Part shown: in pieces, positions 34,014 to 46,800 of the stretch | Layout of the letters: every line of letters starts with the position of its first letter | Position numbering within the stretch: the stretch's first letter is position 1 | Assembly (NCBI GenBank): GCA_019787685.1 | Contig: JAHNUO010000001.1 | Span: forward strand, 3,162,001 to 3,226,000 | DNA from: Chiua virens | Lineage: Eukaryota > Basidiomycota > Agaricomycetes > Boletales > Boletaceae | Direction: 5' to 3' | DNA length: 64,000 nt | Translations under genes and position numbers: made by a program | The notes under the pieces: generated by a model | Databases searched by the model: none | What the model was told of the DNA's origin: nothing | What the model saw: the letters and a program-made list of their open reading frames with translations, nothing else

Positions 34014-37000
34014 ACCCTCCTCGGCCGCCTGGCGCTGTGCAGAGAAAGGAATCTGTCCGACGATATAACTGTGCTTCCATTCCTTCCCCCATGCTTGTCT
34101 TTTCTTGCACACTCCTGGCTAAATCCTGCTCGGCTGCGTCCTTGAGTCTCAATGCATGTTGTCGTAATTATCCGGTTCTGGTGACATCCTTGCTTCGTAT
34201 TTGTTGTCGTATAAAATGCTTTCAAATCAATGCAGTCAGCAACCATGTACTGGTACTAATTTTCTTGGAGATTTTGCTGTATTCTTATATGCATCGCTTT
34301 CGACCGGACACCAGCTATGAATCCGCATACATTTATTTATCTCTATTCATAAAATCCAACATTTCTTGATCAGCTGTCATTGATGTCGTTATGTGTAAAC
34401 CCGTTAGATGGGCAAATCCCATGTCCATATGAGCCACATTTGATTGCGGCTGAATACGGAAAAGAGACAATTATACCTACTCTCTCTCTTATCTGCCTTT
34501 GGAAAGACGGGAACCTTACTTGCTGCGCCTTGAAGTTGTTCCAAGACCGATCCGTTGATCGTTTCATTCCTGCCCATCGCCGGCGCGCGGAGGTGGCTCG
34601 ATCTGGGGCAATCACATCGATCGATGGCGCGTGCAATCCACGACCGGATCGAAATTGTCATCCCATAATTTTTTTCCTGACGCCCACGCGCGCCGAGGAG
34701 GGAGAAATGCCTGAAAACTTCCACACGACTCCTGGGCATGACACATGTCAGTATGTTGGGGACTCGGGAGAAATGGGCACGCGTTCACTCGAAGGGGGTC
34801 TAGAGAGGGTTATCCCGTCGTTGGCGGAGGACTTGCTGTGGAGTTGATGACCACACCACACGGAGAACGTTCCATGAGTAAACTTTCATACAGGATCCCG
34901 TCTGTTGCGTGTAGCTTTCAGGCACCGCTTTGGGTTTGTTTCAAGTCTGTGGCACCGTGTTATCAACGGTCCGCAGTGCAGCCGTGATCACCGACTGGGA
35001 GCACTGGGTTCAAAACTCCCAAGCTTCTGCGTTCGGGAGCAGAGAGGGGAAGTGGTGGTGACACGAGGACGGAAGATCGAGGAGCCGCCGCTTATCCACG
35101 ACCATACTGAGCCAAAACCTTGCGTGACATGTTGTGTGCCAATGGTGTGCGCCATATGTCAAGCAGGGTTGGACGAGGAAGGGTGTGATGAAGCCGAGCC
35201 AAGCCGAAAATCACGCTCTGCCTCTTCAAGCTTATCGATTGACCCGGGTATCTCCATATTCACGAGGCTAACCTGCAGGTAAGGGAAAGATGATAGGGTG
35301 GAATAGGGGAAGGAGTGGCAGAGCGTGGCACGAGACCACGCTCAACGAATGGCGTGGTGCCAATACGAAAATGCAATTGCGGATGGAATATTCTGACCCG
35401 CGGAAGCGGCCGCCCATGGTGAGGACGTACAGGATGGCGAGCTATAGCTGGGCTTGTTACGGCCACCAGATCTCGAACGCGTCTCTTGAACCTAACGTGG
35501 ACAGGTCATGGCAGTGTGCTCCTTTTCGAGCCCCCTTCTCAATGAATGCCGCATGCGTTCGAGGTGAGAAACGGGTGGATGGGTTAGGGTGATACCCAGG
35601 ATTTAGGGCAACTGATAGTTTGATACTTCCGTCAATCGCCAGGATCCGGATCTGCAAGGAAGCTGCATGGGATTGCAGCTCTCGTGTCAATCAACACGGG
35701 CAAAAGCAACCAGGAGCAGGAGGGCTGGTGTGGGAGGATAAGGGGTCGAGTTGTGATCGGGGTGTACGGAACGTTGGTTTCCGATTACCACGGTGAGCAA
35801 AACAAAGCGGGAGGCTCCTCATATGACCTTTCACGGGAGTAGTTGCCCATCCCTACTTTTTAATCAGACTGGATCTGGTTGGCCTACGGTCTGTTCGTAC
35901 CGGGTCGCCGTATTTCCGCTGGCACTCCCAGGTCATTTGTTGCACTGTCAGAGATGAATTGGACATTGGAGTATCTTCGGATCTGGGGACTTGGAATTCC
36001 ATACAGTTCCACGTCAAAGTGGAGGTGTGCACTCAAATATTCGTTGGACAAGGAAGAGGACAGACAGAGAAGCTTGAGGGAGATATAAAAGCATTTCTTC
36101 GGGATGCGCACGCAGTTACTATGCCAGATTTTTGATTTACATAAAAAAGGGCATGACATTTCGTGATAGCCCGAACATCCGGATCGCGGCCTCTTTTTCT
36201 TTTTTCCTGATCCGTGGATGTATTTTCCGATCTTCAATTTCAGCGGCACTCTCCGAGGCGATCAAGCCCAAGCCGAGAGCGAGACCGACTCGGAAGCACG
36301 ATTCTGGTTCGTTCAGAGGATCAGAATTCTCATCCATGGACACTTTTATCAACAGTTCTCTTGGAGAAAACGCGGCCCATGCTAAGGCATTTCTAGAAGG
36401 CTCTCTGACCCTGGCGGAAGGGCTATTCCCCACTTGGCCGGCAGACCGAGTGCGTGTTGGTAGTAAAAAAAGACACTCAAAGAACCGAGTCAAGGAAAGG
36501 CAAAACGCGCCACAGCCACCACTCGTTCCCGCTCTACGACCGAATTCGTCTCATGTACATAATCAACTGCATGTATGCTATCATTGACACGACGCTGTGG
36601 GTGTTCCCGGAGAGGTAGATTTCATTGCTCAGATCGTCATTGTGTCGTTCCTGAGTCATTGACGGTTCTACTCGCACAGTCGGCGCTTGTTGGCGGATGC
36701 TGATCGGAATTTTACCCATAATCTCCCTCTTCCGCGACAACCTGGGTGGGCCCTGCGGCGAGATGCAAACTGTCATCCATGGCACATGGTTGCTATCGCA
36801 TCGTGAATGACATACATCCTCAATAGACCGGTTCGGCGGTTGCCAGAAAAATGCCAGCTCGGCAGGCCGCTATATGTCCCGCCTCAAAGAGGGCATTCTA
36901 TATCCGTCCTCGGTGATATATCGCGCATCGTGTGATCAATCACAGAATAAGTCTCTGCAACCGCATCAGAGGCTAGCAACCACGCCGGCACTAATGGTAG

Positions 37001-38663
37001 ATCGAGTTTCTCTCCACGTCTGTCCCGCGGGTGCAGATCTTCATCCGTCAAGCGCTGTTTCTCCCATTCGCTCTGGTTTGCGCGTACACGTTCGTGCTCA
37101 GGTATAGTAGCTTATCTCAGTCATGGTTGGCCAATAAGATTTACACTATTTCTGGTCAGTTGTTTCGCATGCGCTGATAGAATCTATACCTGCCATTCTA
37201 TACACCATCGCACCGCCCGATGGGTTTGGATGGACTTTAGCAATGGTCCTTGGAGCATCTACTCGAAATGGAATAAAGAGAAATAAATCGAGCAAGCAAT
37301 ATTTACCACAGATGAAACTCATCCACGTTTCTGATCCAGCTCGACAGTGCCAGTGAGTCATGAGTGACGGTCCTCCGATCCTCGCAGAATGTGGCCTTTG
37401 AGATCCCCCAGCGCAATGGACAATAAGCCTCGAAATAATAATAATATTTACACTCATGCAGGCAGGCACGATGCGCCTCAAACCCTAGTTGCGCATAAAA
37501 TCGACGATCTCTCCCGCAGGCCCCGAAAACGATGCTAGAAGGCAAATTTTACTTTGTGAGCAAGTTAAGTGTTGACGATGCGTTTTAACCTCCACCCTCA
37601 TTATCCACTTATGAACCGCCTGCAATTTTGTGGTTTCCAGTCGAAAATCTGCATCGTACCAGTATGCGCTCCATTCTCCTGGAATCGAGCGTTGCCAACC
37701 TCATTGCCTAGATGGACGGATATGGTAAAACCTTCGGGCCTGTCGAATAATTTTCCATAGTGTAATCTGCTTGAAATGCGAGCGGTGAAAAGACTCGTAT
37801 GGCCCAGTGTGGGGACGTGGCACTAAAATTCTCATCCGGACAGAGGGTCCGTCCTTCTGTTTTTCGTGACCCTCCGACTCGGAACACCATGAACTTCTTA
37901 TCCCTGCAGTGGTGGTCACACTACATCACGAATGACCTGAATATGGTCCTCAGGGGCTCCGGGAATGGAAGAGTGTTGCGTAACTCGGACTCGTATCGAG
38001 TCCGCCAAGTTGATTTTGCAGTCACTGAGTCGCATCACATAGGTTATCGAGGACACCAGCTGTGCAATCGTGCTAACACAATACATAAGACATGTGTCCG
38101 TTGTTAGAGCCTGCTAGGCCAAGATCTAGTTCCATGTGAAGGAGTAAGACAACGTGAACTTGAAGGGAACAATCAATGCCATCCGTTCCGCCTATCATAA
38201 CACAGCACCTTGCGACATCATCACGACATGCGAGTACATTAACCGATTGAAGAGGATACATACCAGTAGCCCTAAGTCGAACACATGCACGCTGTCGCGA
38301 GTGTCGAAAATTTCAGTGCCATAATATATGTAGATCGTATCTAGACATACCAGTACGGTACGAATATATATATATAGGTGATACACGCGCGCAAGGGTGT
38401 TCGACGATGAACAAGAAAACTTTGTGAGCTATAGATCTCGCTTGAATCATGATCCGTGAGATGTAGGTCACAAGACGTGGAGGTTAAGTAAATGACACGG
38501 TACGGCGGCCAGGGAAGGTTCTAATTCAAAGTTAATAGAGGAAAGAGAGAAAATAATCGCTTCTAACCTAACGCCCCGGTCCCTTTATCGATGCGGTCTG
38601 TGGGGATAATCGATTTGAATGGCCGAATACTAGCCTGAGTATGCCCCAAATGCGCCCAAGGAA
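34014..38663. other. Long region without a supported gene
   Basis: About 4.6 kb. Minus frames at 37146-37545 (for example YFEAYCPLRWGISKATFCED) and plus frames at 34380-34847 and 36132-36587 are open, but none matches a family I know. A run of alternating A/T lies at about 38363-38376. No inverted or direct terminal repeats were found by eye. Confidence 0.35.
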
Positions 38664-38999
38664 TCAAACAATGTCATCACAACGGTGCCGTCCATTCTGA
38701 CGCCCATATTTTGTTTCACGTCCATCCCAAGACGTTTCATTCATCCAATATATAGGTTGATTGTTAGAGGCGAACCTGTGCTGATTTCCACAGAACATTC
38801 CTACCTCGATCCTCTCGTTCTGTACCTTACGCAATTCCATCAATTGGTCTCGAGACATATAGCTCTCTTGATCAACAGTAACCTTCTTGTGTCTCGTAGC
38901 ATGCGCCTTCATATCCGCTGCAGGGTCATATATGTCCTCCGAGGGGGGGACAAACTCCCCTGACCTGAGAGAGGCCATCCGGCGTTCATACGCTTCCAT
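38664..38999 (-). CDS. Unrecognised open frame, possibly a gene fragment
   Basis: A 111-residue minus-strand frame with an ATG and a strikingly protein-like N-terminal half: MEAYERRMASLRSGEFVPPS, then EDIYDPAADMKAHATRHKKV and SYMSRDQLMELRKVQNERIE. It is highly charged and may be helical. The last 40 residues look less like coding text, so an intron or end may lie near 38780. I do not recognise the family. It stands in a gene-poor region, and a relic of a larger or transposon-borne gene is possible. Confidence 0.35.
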   Translation of the reverse strand: MEAYERRMASLRSGEFVPPSEDIYDPAADMKAHATRHKKVTVDQESYMSRDQLMELRKVQNERIEVGMFCGNQHRFASNNQPIYWMNETSWDGRETKYGRQNGRHRCDDIV

Positions 39000-40760
39000 A
39001 TGATAGTACTTTTTGTGGGGTAAAGTGGCTATTAAAATCGCTCAGAACAACATGGATTGAGGAGAATAGATTAATACCAGTGTATAATACTCTACAAACA
39101 CAGCAAACTCTTTACGCTCCTGATCTTTGGATAAGGAATTCCAGATTGAGCTTGCGTTCCTCAAGGAGCCAGGTTCTGAATTCTTGGGTTTTGTTGTGGG
39201 ACATCACCAAAGACTGGTTCATCCTGCGGGATTTAAGACTAGTACTCCATGTCAAGAATCGACTCAAATTGAAAGTTTGAAAAGAATACGTGACAACACA
39301 GCGTGAAACCCATCCGCCGCTGACTTTTTCTGATCAAGAGTTCTCGGGAACGACAAATGATACAGGAGCGGCGGGTCATGATCCCTATGCAAGCATCAGT
39401 TTCTTTGGCGAGGATAGGGTTCAGGTGATCCACACCCAATAGAGTCAAGACTAGAGAAGGTTAATATGCCGAGGTTCATGCTTTGTGGAGGTACGTCTCC
39501 TACGTTCACTCGATGCCAAGTATGGAGCGATTGGCAGAATGGGGCTCCATTCTACAGATACCTCGTCCGAATCAATGAGACTTTATCTGTTTGTCGCCTC
39601 GTACGGTAGCATCGAACCGACCTCGATAGACTGCAATACTCGAACGTTTTCGGCGTGTCAACACGAACCCTGTGACTATATATGAGACATTCTGCACATT
39701 AAACGGATACACAGGGTCTCAATAGCGCGTATGTCATTTGCGGGACCCACATCTATTTTGTAGACTTCCCTATCTGCGGTTGTCACACTCACGTTCCTCA
39801 TAACTTCAAAAAAGGGTCGGAGATCAATGTGGAAGCAATGTGAAGGTGAATCTCGACTTCTATGTGATACATTGGGAATTCCTGCAGGGTGTGCTTGTGG
39901 TTATGCGCACCGAATAAACGGTTTTGCAACACGTTAAAGGCATTTTGCAGAGATTGTGGTGAAGATTGAAACCAGGTCCTTTAACAGAACAGAGCCCACT
40001 AGCGTTCAACTCAGCTACCCCCGAAAAGAAGGATGGGATACAGGACAGGTACCTGTACATATATCTAGTACCATGCCAGGGATGCCGGGATACCTTTCCA
40101 AATTCGAAGCTGTATTTGAACGCTGCAGTCAATTTCGACAACTGACACGTTAAGCGATTTCGTGGACTGCTTGAGGAAAATGAGAACGTACCCTGCATCC
40201 TCAACACGTCCAACATCCAGCGCAAACCATCGAATGAATGAGATAACAGACGCCAAGCCCACGTAAAACCAGTATACTGAAGCTACCCGAGAAGCAGGTC
40301 TCTCGTATCTGGAGAACACTGCTGCAAAAATTTTCTCGACGACCCTATTCGGAAGGGGCACGGGTAGGGTGTTTATCGCAGGTGAGCCAAGCCCAAATAA
40401 AGATCTTCAGTGTAATGACGAGAATAAAAAACCTAAGCAAACTGGTCGTAAAGTCAAGGACTGTCAGGGTCGTCCTGGAGGGTTCAGAACCATCCTAGTA
40501 TCAAAACATGCCAATGGTCCCATGCCAATCGGTGATATAGGTTCACACGCACGGCAAACGTTGCTTTTCTGCATATCTGAACGGGACATCTTGCAAAATA
40601 AAGGCGGTTTCAGTAACTGATACTCGGCATCCACAACATGTTTTTAGGAGATCTTGTTCACCTTGTAAAACCCTCAGCGTCAAAGGTATTCGTCCTGGTA
40701 TGCCTCATCTATTGGTTGACATCAAGCTTGATTGGTTCACTGGCTGCACACGTCATCTTT
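39000..40760. other. No supported gene
   Basis: Open frames are short. A minus frame at 40065-40361 includes a possible membrane segment (RVASVYWFYVGLASVISFIR) followed by WFALDVGRVEDA, but no further match is seen. Otherwise nothing recognisable. Confidence 0.35.
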
Positions 40761-40764
40761 CGAT

Positions 40765-41616
40765 GCCGAGCACCTGAAACACTCGTGGGTGCACTGATCC
40801 TGTGGGAAGGATGACCCCCACCTTATCAGTTCTCATGCCTGTTCTTCTGGTACGGCAGCAGCAGTCACGCCGTTGTCCATTGCCGCATTGTACGTGCAAC
40901 TTCCCAGAGCAGGGTACCTTGGCAAGAATGCATGTACAAGATCGGTTATGAGCATAATCCAAAAGTAAATCAAACTGTCTCGTCGATGTATTTCAGACGA
41001 TGATCGTCCTGAAGATGAAAGGAAGCACCTAGGATGAATGACCGCACCGCGAAGTACTGTTTTTCGTTCCCTTTCAAGGAACAACCGTAAATCCATCTAC
41101 ATTTCTTTCTAGTTGTCTGTTTGAGGATGGTAGACGAGGACAACACACCAGATTACGAGGCGATTGATTGACTATTTTGTGATATCGAAAGTTCATATCC
41201 TTACCTATGCAACTGTGAAAAATCCGCATTCACATGGGTAATCTGTCAATGGGTCGATGTCCACTGTCTACACGTGTTCCTCGGAGTTGAACACGGCCAA
41301 CCTACCAGATAACTGACATTCATTATAAAACGCACAAAATAGGGATAAACAAACCAAGAAGTTTCGCCAGCCCCTTAACCCCGTCAGCGGCAATTATGAG
41401 ATCAACTTCAAACTTTTCTCCTCGATAACACCGGTTTTTTCTCCCCTTCTCGAAACACCCGTCGCCCCCTGTGGTTGAAGCGAATTTCAACATTGAGACG
41501 GCGTAGTCGACGATGACTTCGAAAATTTCCGTTGTAATCGCAGACGCCCACGGTGGCAAAGGATGTGGGTGCTCCCAGACGACATTGGCAAGTCTGGCGC
41601 AGAATGGGCGTATCAA
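40765..41616 (-). pseudogene. FAD-dependent monooxygenase remnant (salicylate hydroxylase-like)
   Basis: Minus-strand fragments fit two landmarks of class A flavin monooxygenases in the correct order. First, GEKFEVDLIIAADGVKGLAK (about 41430-41360) is the central FAD/NADPH-contacting DG motif. Then ITDLVHAFLPRYPALGSC (about 40960-40900) resembles the GDAAHAMLPYxAQGA motif, but with several changes and no GD. Between them RKTVLRGAVIHP may be the edge of an intervening exon. The N-terminal GxGxxG fold and the C-terminus cannot be found, and the frames do not join. These enzymes hydroxylate aromatic compounds in the cytosol. Given the altered motif and missing parts, this is most likely a decayed copy. 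Confidence 0.5.
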
Positions 41617-42417
41617 TATGACGGCAATAAGCAGATTCTAGAAGGGATGATAAAGCGCCTCAGACAGTGGCTGTCGCATTACATTAATTAACACTGACCG
41701 TGAAGGGTCATGGCGTTGTATGATTTAACCGGCATTGCACAAAAGGCCAATGGTCTGATTCATAATATATAGAGTTCCAAAGCAAGGTCCTAAGGTTTGA
41801 TGAACGACATCATGCTATCACCTTCATTTAACGGGTGGAAAACGCGTTCACTGCAACGATTACTTGTATCGAAGACTTTGAACTTACTATCAGATGCCTT
41901 ATGACTCGTCTAGAAAATGATAGAAGACTACAACTGTTTCTCGGAACAGCTTCGTTGCATCACGCTAGTCGCACGCTCCCCATCTGTCATTTGTTCACAT
42001 GAGATGACTGAGTCAGCGAGGAATAACCTAACCTTCGCACTTTGACTAGCGAAGAGCATGGAATGCGTGGCCGCTGTCATTCTACACAATTTTTGCCCTT
42101 TGACGTTGTCGCTGGGCAGTAAAAGGGTAGTCATCGGTGAATCTGAATGCGTCACATGGGGCCATGACTCAGTTGTGATCCGGTCAGCAACACATGCGAT
42201 CAGAATGTGCAAATCACTGGCGTTTTTCGACAATGTCGACATGGCAGATGGAAATCATGATGTTGCTGAAACAAATGTCTGTTGAATTTGTTTGTGTGCC
42301 GCGGCCGGCCCGCCACAAGAAACACATGTCATCACTTCACAACCGGATGTATAAGCGCTTCGGTTTCACTGTTTCACTTACTCTTGTACCACTTCGTATA
42401 GCACCTCGTAATTCATC
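41617..42417. other. Upstream region of the thiolase gene
   Basis: No gene is supported. The last few hundred bases should hold the thiolase promoter. A small upstream ATG at 42329 opens a frame (MSSLHNRMYKR) out of register with the thiolase, which might be a short leader exon, but I cannot show a splice. Confidence 0.35.
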
Positions 42418-43855
42418 ATGCCCAGTGCGAAGGAGAATGTGCTTGCCAAACACGACAATGATGTCGTAATTGTTTCTGCTGTTCGGACTGCACTTACCAA
42501 GGTGGACTCGATTCATAGATGCTCCAAGCCACCCAGCTTGCTCACGTTCTTTTTCGTTGTAGGGCAGAAAAGGTGGATTCAAGGACACGCGGCCAGAGGA
42601 ACTTTTGTCTGGTGTCTTCCGCGCAGCCTACACTAGAGCACGTGTAAATCCAGCCCTCATCGAGTCTATTGCTGTGGGTAACGTGCTTCCGCCTGGCGGT
42701 GGAGCCAGTGGCGCCCGAATGGCTGCACTACACTCCGGCATCCCGCACACAGCTTCACTCAATACCGTCAACCGACAATGTTCGTCCGGGCTCACCGCGG
42801 TGAATCAAATTGCTAATGAGATCGTGGCGGGCCAAATTGACATCGGGATCGGTGAGTCTCTTCGTATGTGTGAGCTACGTTACTCAAGCCGCTTAACTAA
42901 TAGGTGCTGGCGTCGAGTCCATGACATTTGGATGGGGCACCGGGTCACTCCCTGATGGCTGGTCGCCTGCTGTTCTCTCTAGTCAGGAAGCTGAAGATTG
43001 TCTCATTCCAATGGGGATCACATCCGAGAATGTCGCCGCAGAGTTTGGTATTTCTCGGGAGAGGCAGGACCAGTTCGCCGCAGAGTCGTTCCAAAAGGCT
43101 GCAGCAGCACAAAAGGCTGGCAGGTTCAAGGATGAGATTGTACCCCTCAAAGTTACCACAATCGACCCGAAGACCGAGAAATCCTCCGAAGTTGTAGTGG
43201 ACGCTGATGATGGTATCAGAGATGGCGTCACGGCCGAGAGCCTTTCGAAACTCAAGCCTTCTTTCAAGAAGGGTGGTTGTACCCACGCTGGTAGGCCGAC
43301 ATTGAGTGACTTCTGTGGTCGCGACTCAATCCAATGCTTTTAGGAAACGCTTCACAGGTCACCGACGGCGCTGCTGCGGTCGTCCTCGCTCGCCGTTCGG
43401 TTGCAAAACGGCTTGGCCTCCCCATCGTCGGCAAGTACGTCGCTGCTACAGTGGTCGGCGTTCCACCTCGGATCATGGGAGTGGGGCCTGCCTACGCCAT
43501 TCCCAAGATCTTGGAAAAAACTGGCCTCTCCAAAGATGACGTGGACTTTTACGAGATCAACGAGGCTTTTGCTTCACAAGCCATTTACTCCATTGAGAAG
43601 GTTGGGATTCCATACCACAAGGTGAATGTGAATGGTGGTGCCATTGCTTCGGGCATCCACTTGGTTGCAGTACGTGCCCTCGCTACTTTTGTCGCGACCG
43701 CTTGTCTCATGCATTCTGCTATAATCGCAGCTGGGGCACGGCAAGTTGCTACTGGCTTGAACATCGCTAGGCAGAGGAATGAAAGATTGTTTGTGACCAG
43801 CATGTGTATAGGCTCTGGAATGGGGATGGCTGCTGTATTCGTCAGCGAGCATTGA
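42418..43855 (+). CDS. 3-ketoacyl-CoA thiolase (one frame break at the catalytic His motif)
   Basis: Five exons: 42418-42501, 42563-42851, 42904-43290, 43344-43669 and 43731-43855. The enzyme splits 3-ketoacyl-CoA in the last step of fatty-acid beta-oxidation. Motifs: VVIVSAVRTALTK, RKGGFKDTRPEELLSG, GNVLPPGGGASGARMAALHS, VNRQCSSGLTAVNQIA (nucleophilic Cys), GAGVESMTFG, GNASQVTDGAAAVVLARRSV, DDVDFYEINEAFASQAIYSI (catalytic His region NEAFA), and the C-terminal MCIGSGMGMAAVF (second catalytic Cys). In exon 4, at about 43648-43652, one base is missing inside the NGGAIAxGHPLGCTGARQ block. Adding one base rebuilds this block across the intron and makes the coding sum 1212 nt (403 residues). No clear PTS2 signal is seen near the N-terminus and no PTS1 at the end (SEH), so the compartment is uncertain. 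Confidence 0.9.
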
Positions 43856-46800
43856 TGGGTATCTATCAACATGGCATCCGGTAGTACAGTACGCCCTGTA
43901 TTACACGCCTTTAGTCTAACGCACGAGTCTTGGTTCAAGGCTATTATAGCTTGCCATTCGAACATGTCGACTGCTCAGTTGACGGAAAGATTACATTTAA
44001 ATTCACTTCGGAAATGCTGATACAGTAAAATAAGTGTCTCTTTCAAACGGGTCGCCGCCGACCTCTTGGGACATCAGGGCGATCTTGGGTGAAAGGCGAG
44101 TCCTTCTCCCTGAACCCGGTTCAGGAACCTCCAGTAGTAGACCATGGAGAATCCCAAATATCAACCTGCCAGGTGTAACTTTCGATGAAGAAAGGAAAAA
44201 TAGTGTTGTCAGCGAAAAATAATGCACCGAAGTTCACGCGCACGGACCAGGCGCGCTCGAAAGGATAAAATCGGGAAGCCACAATGCCAAAATTCTTCAC
44301 AGTCAACCTCGATCCGAAACCGGCGATGGTGAGTTGGTATACCTCGACGGCAATTCACTCTATGGCCACGGCCAAGTATCGAGAGAGGGATTACAGGAGC
44401 TGGGCATGCCGTTTGTCGTTACCCTTCAACTGATTGAGCGGCTAATCAGTTCTTGGTACAAATAACTATCTAACTATCCGTGCTTGACAAGTGATTGTTG
44501 GATCTCGTCTTCGTCTGTTGTTGACACCATGGTAACTGAGCAAGTGAGTCGGTGTTAAACAAGGTGATGATCAGTACTACTCAGGCAGAATCTTTTCAGT
44601 TCGGTGCTGAGCGCTGAGGCCTGAGGGTTGTATGTTGGCCCCGCGGGCTGGTCACCGCCAACAAGGCACCAGGTCGATCTCAGAGCCTCCTGATGCGAAA
44701 TAATCTTAACCAGCCTCTGACCAGCAACGGCAAGAGTGGTTTTATTCTATCAAAGTCAGCAGAGGAGTGGAACCCGTGCTGTTCACCACTAGTACTGTGC
44801 CCGGTACCCACAGGCTCATCAATCATGCAGGGTTCCCGAGCAACAGTGAATTAGGTGAGTTATTGCGGCCTCGATCATCAATTATTCTCGTGAAGATGTG
44901 TAAGCATCCAGGGCCATATGACGCCACTGCATCGTGGTCTTAGGCCATGTGCTCAGGGTGATGTATCTGTGCGTAGCTCCATGTTGTCGCATGAGAAAAT
45001 AGCGTTATGGGACGGAACAAAGGGCACCGTTCTTTGTTCCAAGACCCACTTCTCGGGATTTCCAGGCAGGATTCGTTGCTTTTCTGTCCAATTCCGGAAC
45101 ACGTTCACTCCGGAGTGCTTTCCGTGCCGCCCCGTTGTTGAAGCGGAACAAATTCCGTTGAATTACTTCATAACCCACTCCGATTTCATTCCCAGGATTG
45201 TTAAAACGACGGCGTTTAGCATGAAACTTTAGATTAGCCCACATCCGCATCCTCGCTTACTGATGAATCCATGGATCCACGTTCGTCGGAAGTTGACTGC
45301 CGTTTTGCACGCTCTAACCTGGCTCTTTTCATCTCTGATATAGAATATTCCACGAGTCTACGAAGTCACCTGCTCTGGTTATGAACATGCGACGTTCCTA
45401 AAGAAGCTAACCCCTTCTCCAGAGGATCCGCATTCTTCCTGAATGCACTCTCTTCGTCGAATCCGAAGCACTTCCGCGGAGGAGATTGAACCAGTCCACC
45501 TACAATACGTCTTGGTTACGCATTGTGGATACCCCCCGATTATTGCTGTTCTGGTGACACGTTCCTCGGAAAATGCCCTAATGAAAGACATTCAATACCC
45601 CCTTCAACCTCCCGATCAGCATCTTCTTTTCCTCCTTTTCCGTTGTAAGCTATACGGCAAGTCGTCGATCTTCCGTTGTCTCACATAGACTGGGTTCGGT
45701 CAAAGACAAGATATGCCCCTTTTGACTTCTTTTCTTCCCCATAGAATATGATATCAGCATATGGTCGTCACTTTTTCGCCATGCTATTTCTACATTTGCT
45801 GGCTAGGCGAATGGACAGAGCTCTTAAGCATCTCAAGGCTCGCTAGTTTTGGACAGGGACCATGACAAACGTATCATAATGCAGGCTTTGTCTGTATGTT
45901 TACCACGGGGTACTGATTTGGTTCCCTCGTTGGAAAGACCGTACCAGGGACGACATAATAGGCACGATAAACACACTAGTACTGGTGAAATCCCACCGAG
46001 TTCAGGTACAATGTGTCGATCTGTCACTCATACTGACCGCGTGTCATGGTATCCATGCACAAGACCCACATACCTTATGGTAATGTGACTCCCCAAGAGA
46101 CTTTGATAAAAATTAACGAGCGGACAGCTGCTGCAGGGCGCTAACCTTCCCAGACTTCCGAATTAACATTGGTCGCCAGGGACACAAGAGGTTGGTTTTA
46201 TTTGATTCATCACATGGTCTGCGAACTACGCCAACAACCCTTTCGCACCCAATATCGATCCTATCAAATGGCTGCGACTACCCTGAAAACTCTCCTCTTT
46301 TAGTTCTTGTCATTCCTTCTCAGACGGTCGCATTCTTTAAACGCGCTCTCTATAGGTTCGACTGCAAGCCTGTAATGCGCATATCCATATTAACGGTAGG
46401 TAAGCCGCAAAGCGGATATTGATGACACTATTTTCAAAGACCGATGCTACCCCAGACGTTGGTCACGATCGGGTACCCACTACCGGCGACTCCCAAGGAC
46501 GAAGTTATCAATCTGCACCTGGAATTGAAGCACTGTGAATAGAACGCGCTCCAAAATTGCTTTTCACGGTGGGGACATTCTGAAACGTGGGGCAAACCCG
46601 CCAGGGTGTCGTTCCCGCATTCATATTTTCCTGGCTCTTGTATTAACGGAAACGGATCGGATACCTGATTTTGCGCATTGCAAAGTGCGAACCGCCTGTA
46701 TGGTAACGTTCCCTACGTGAACCCTTCCAAGACGATATACGGGACATTTATCTAAACGTGTGTGCAGCTCGGGCGGACATTCCAGATCGAGCATCCACTT

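Noticed and set aside
38360..38378. Alternating A/T run as a possible origin or promoter
   Set aside because: A simple dinucleotide repeat with no gene nearby; similar runs occur elsewhere in the window.
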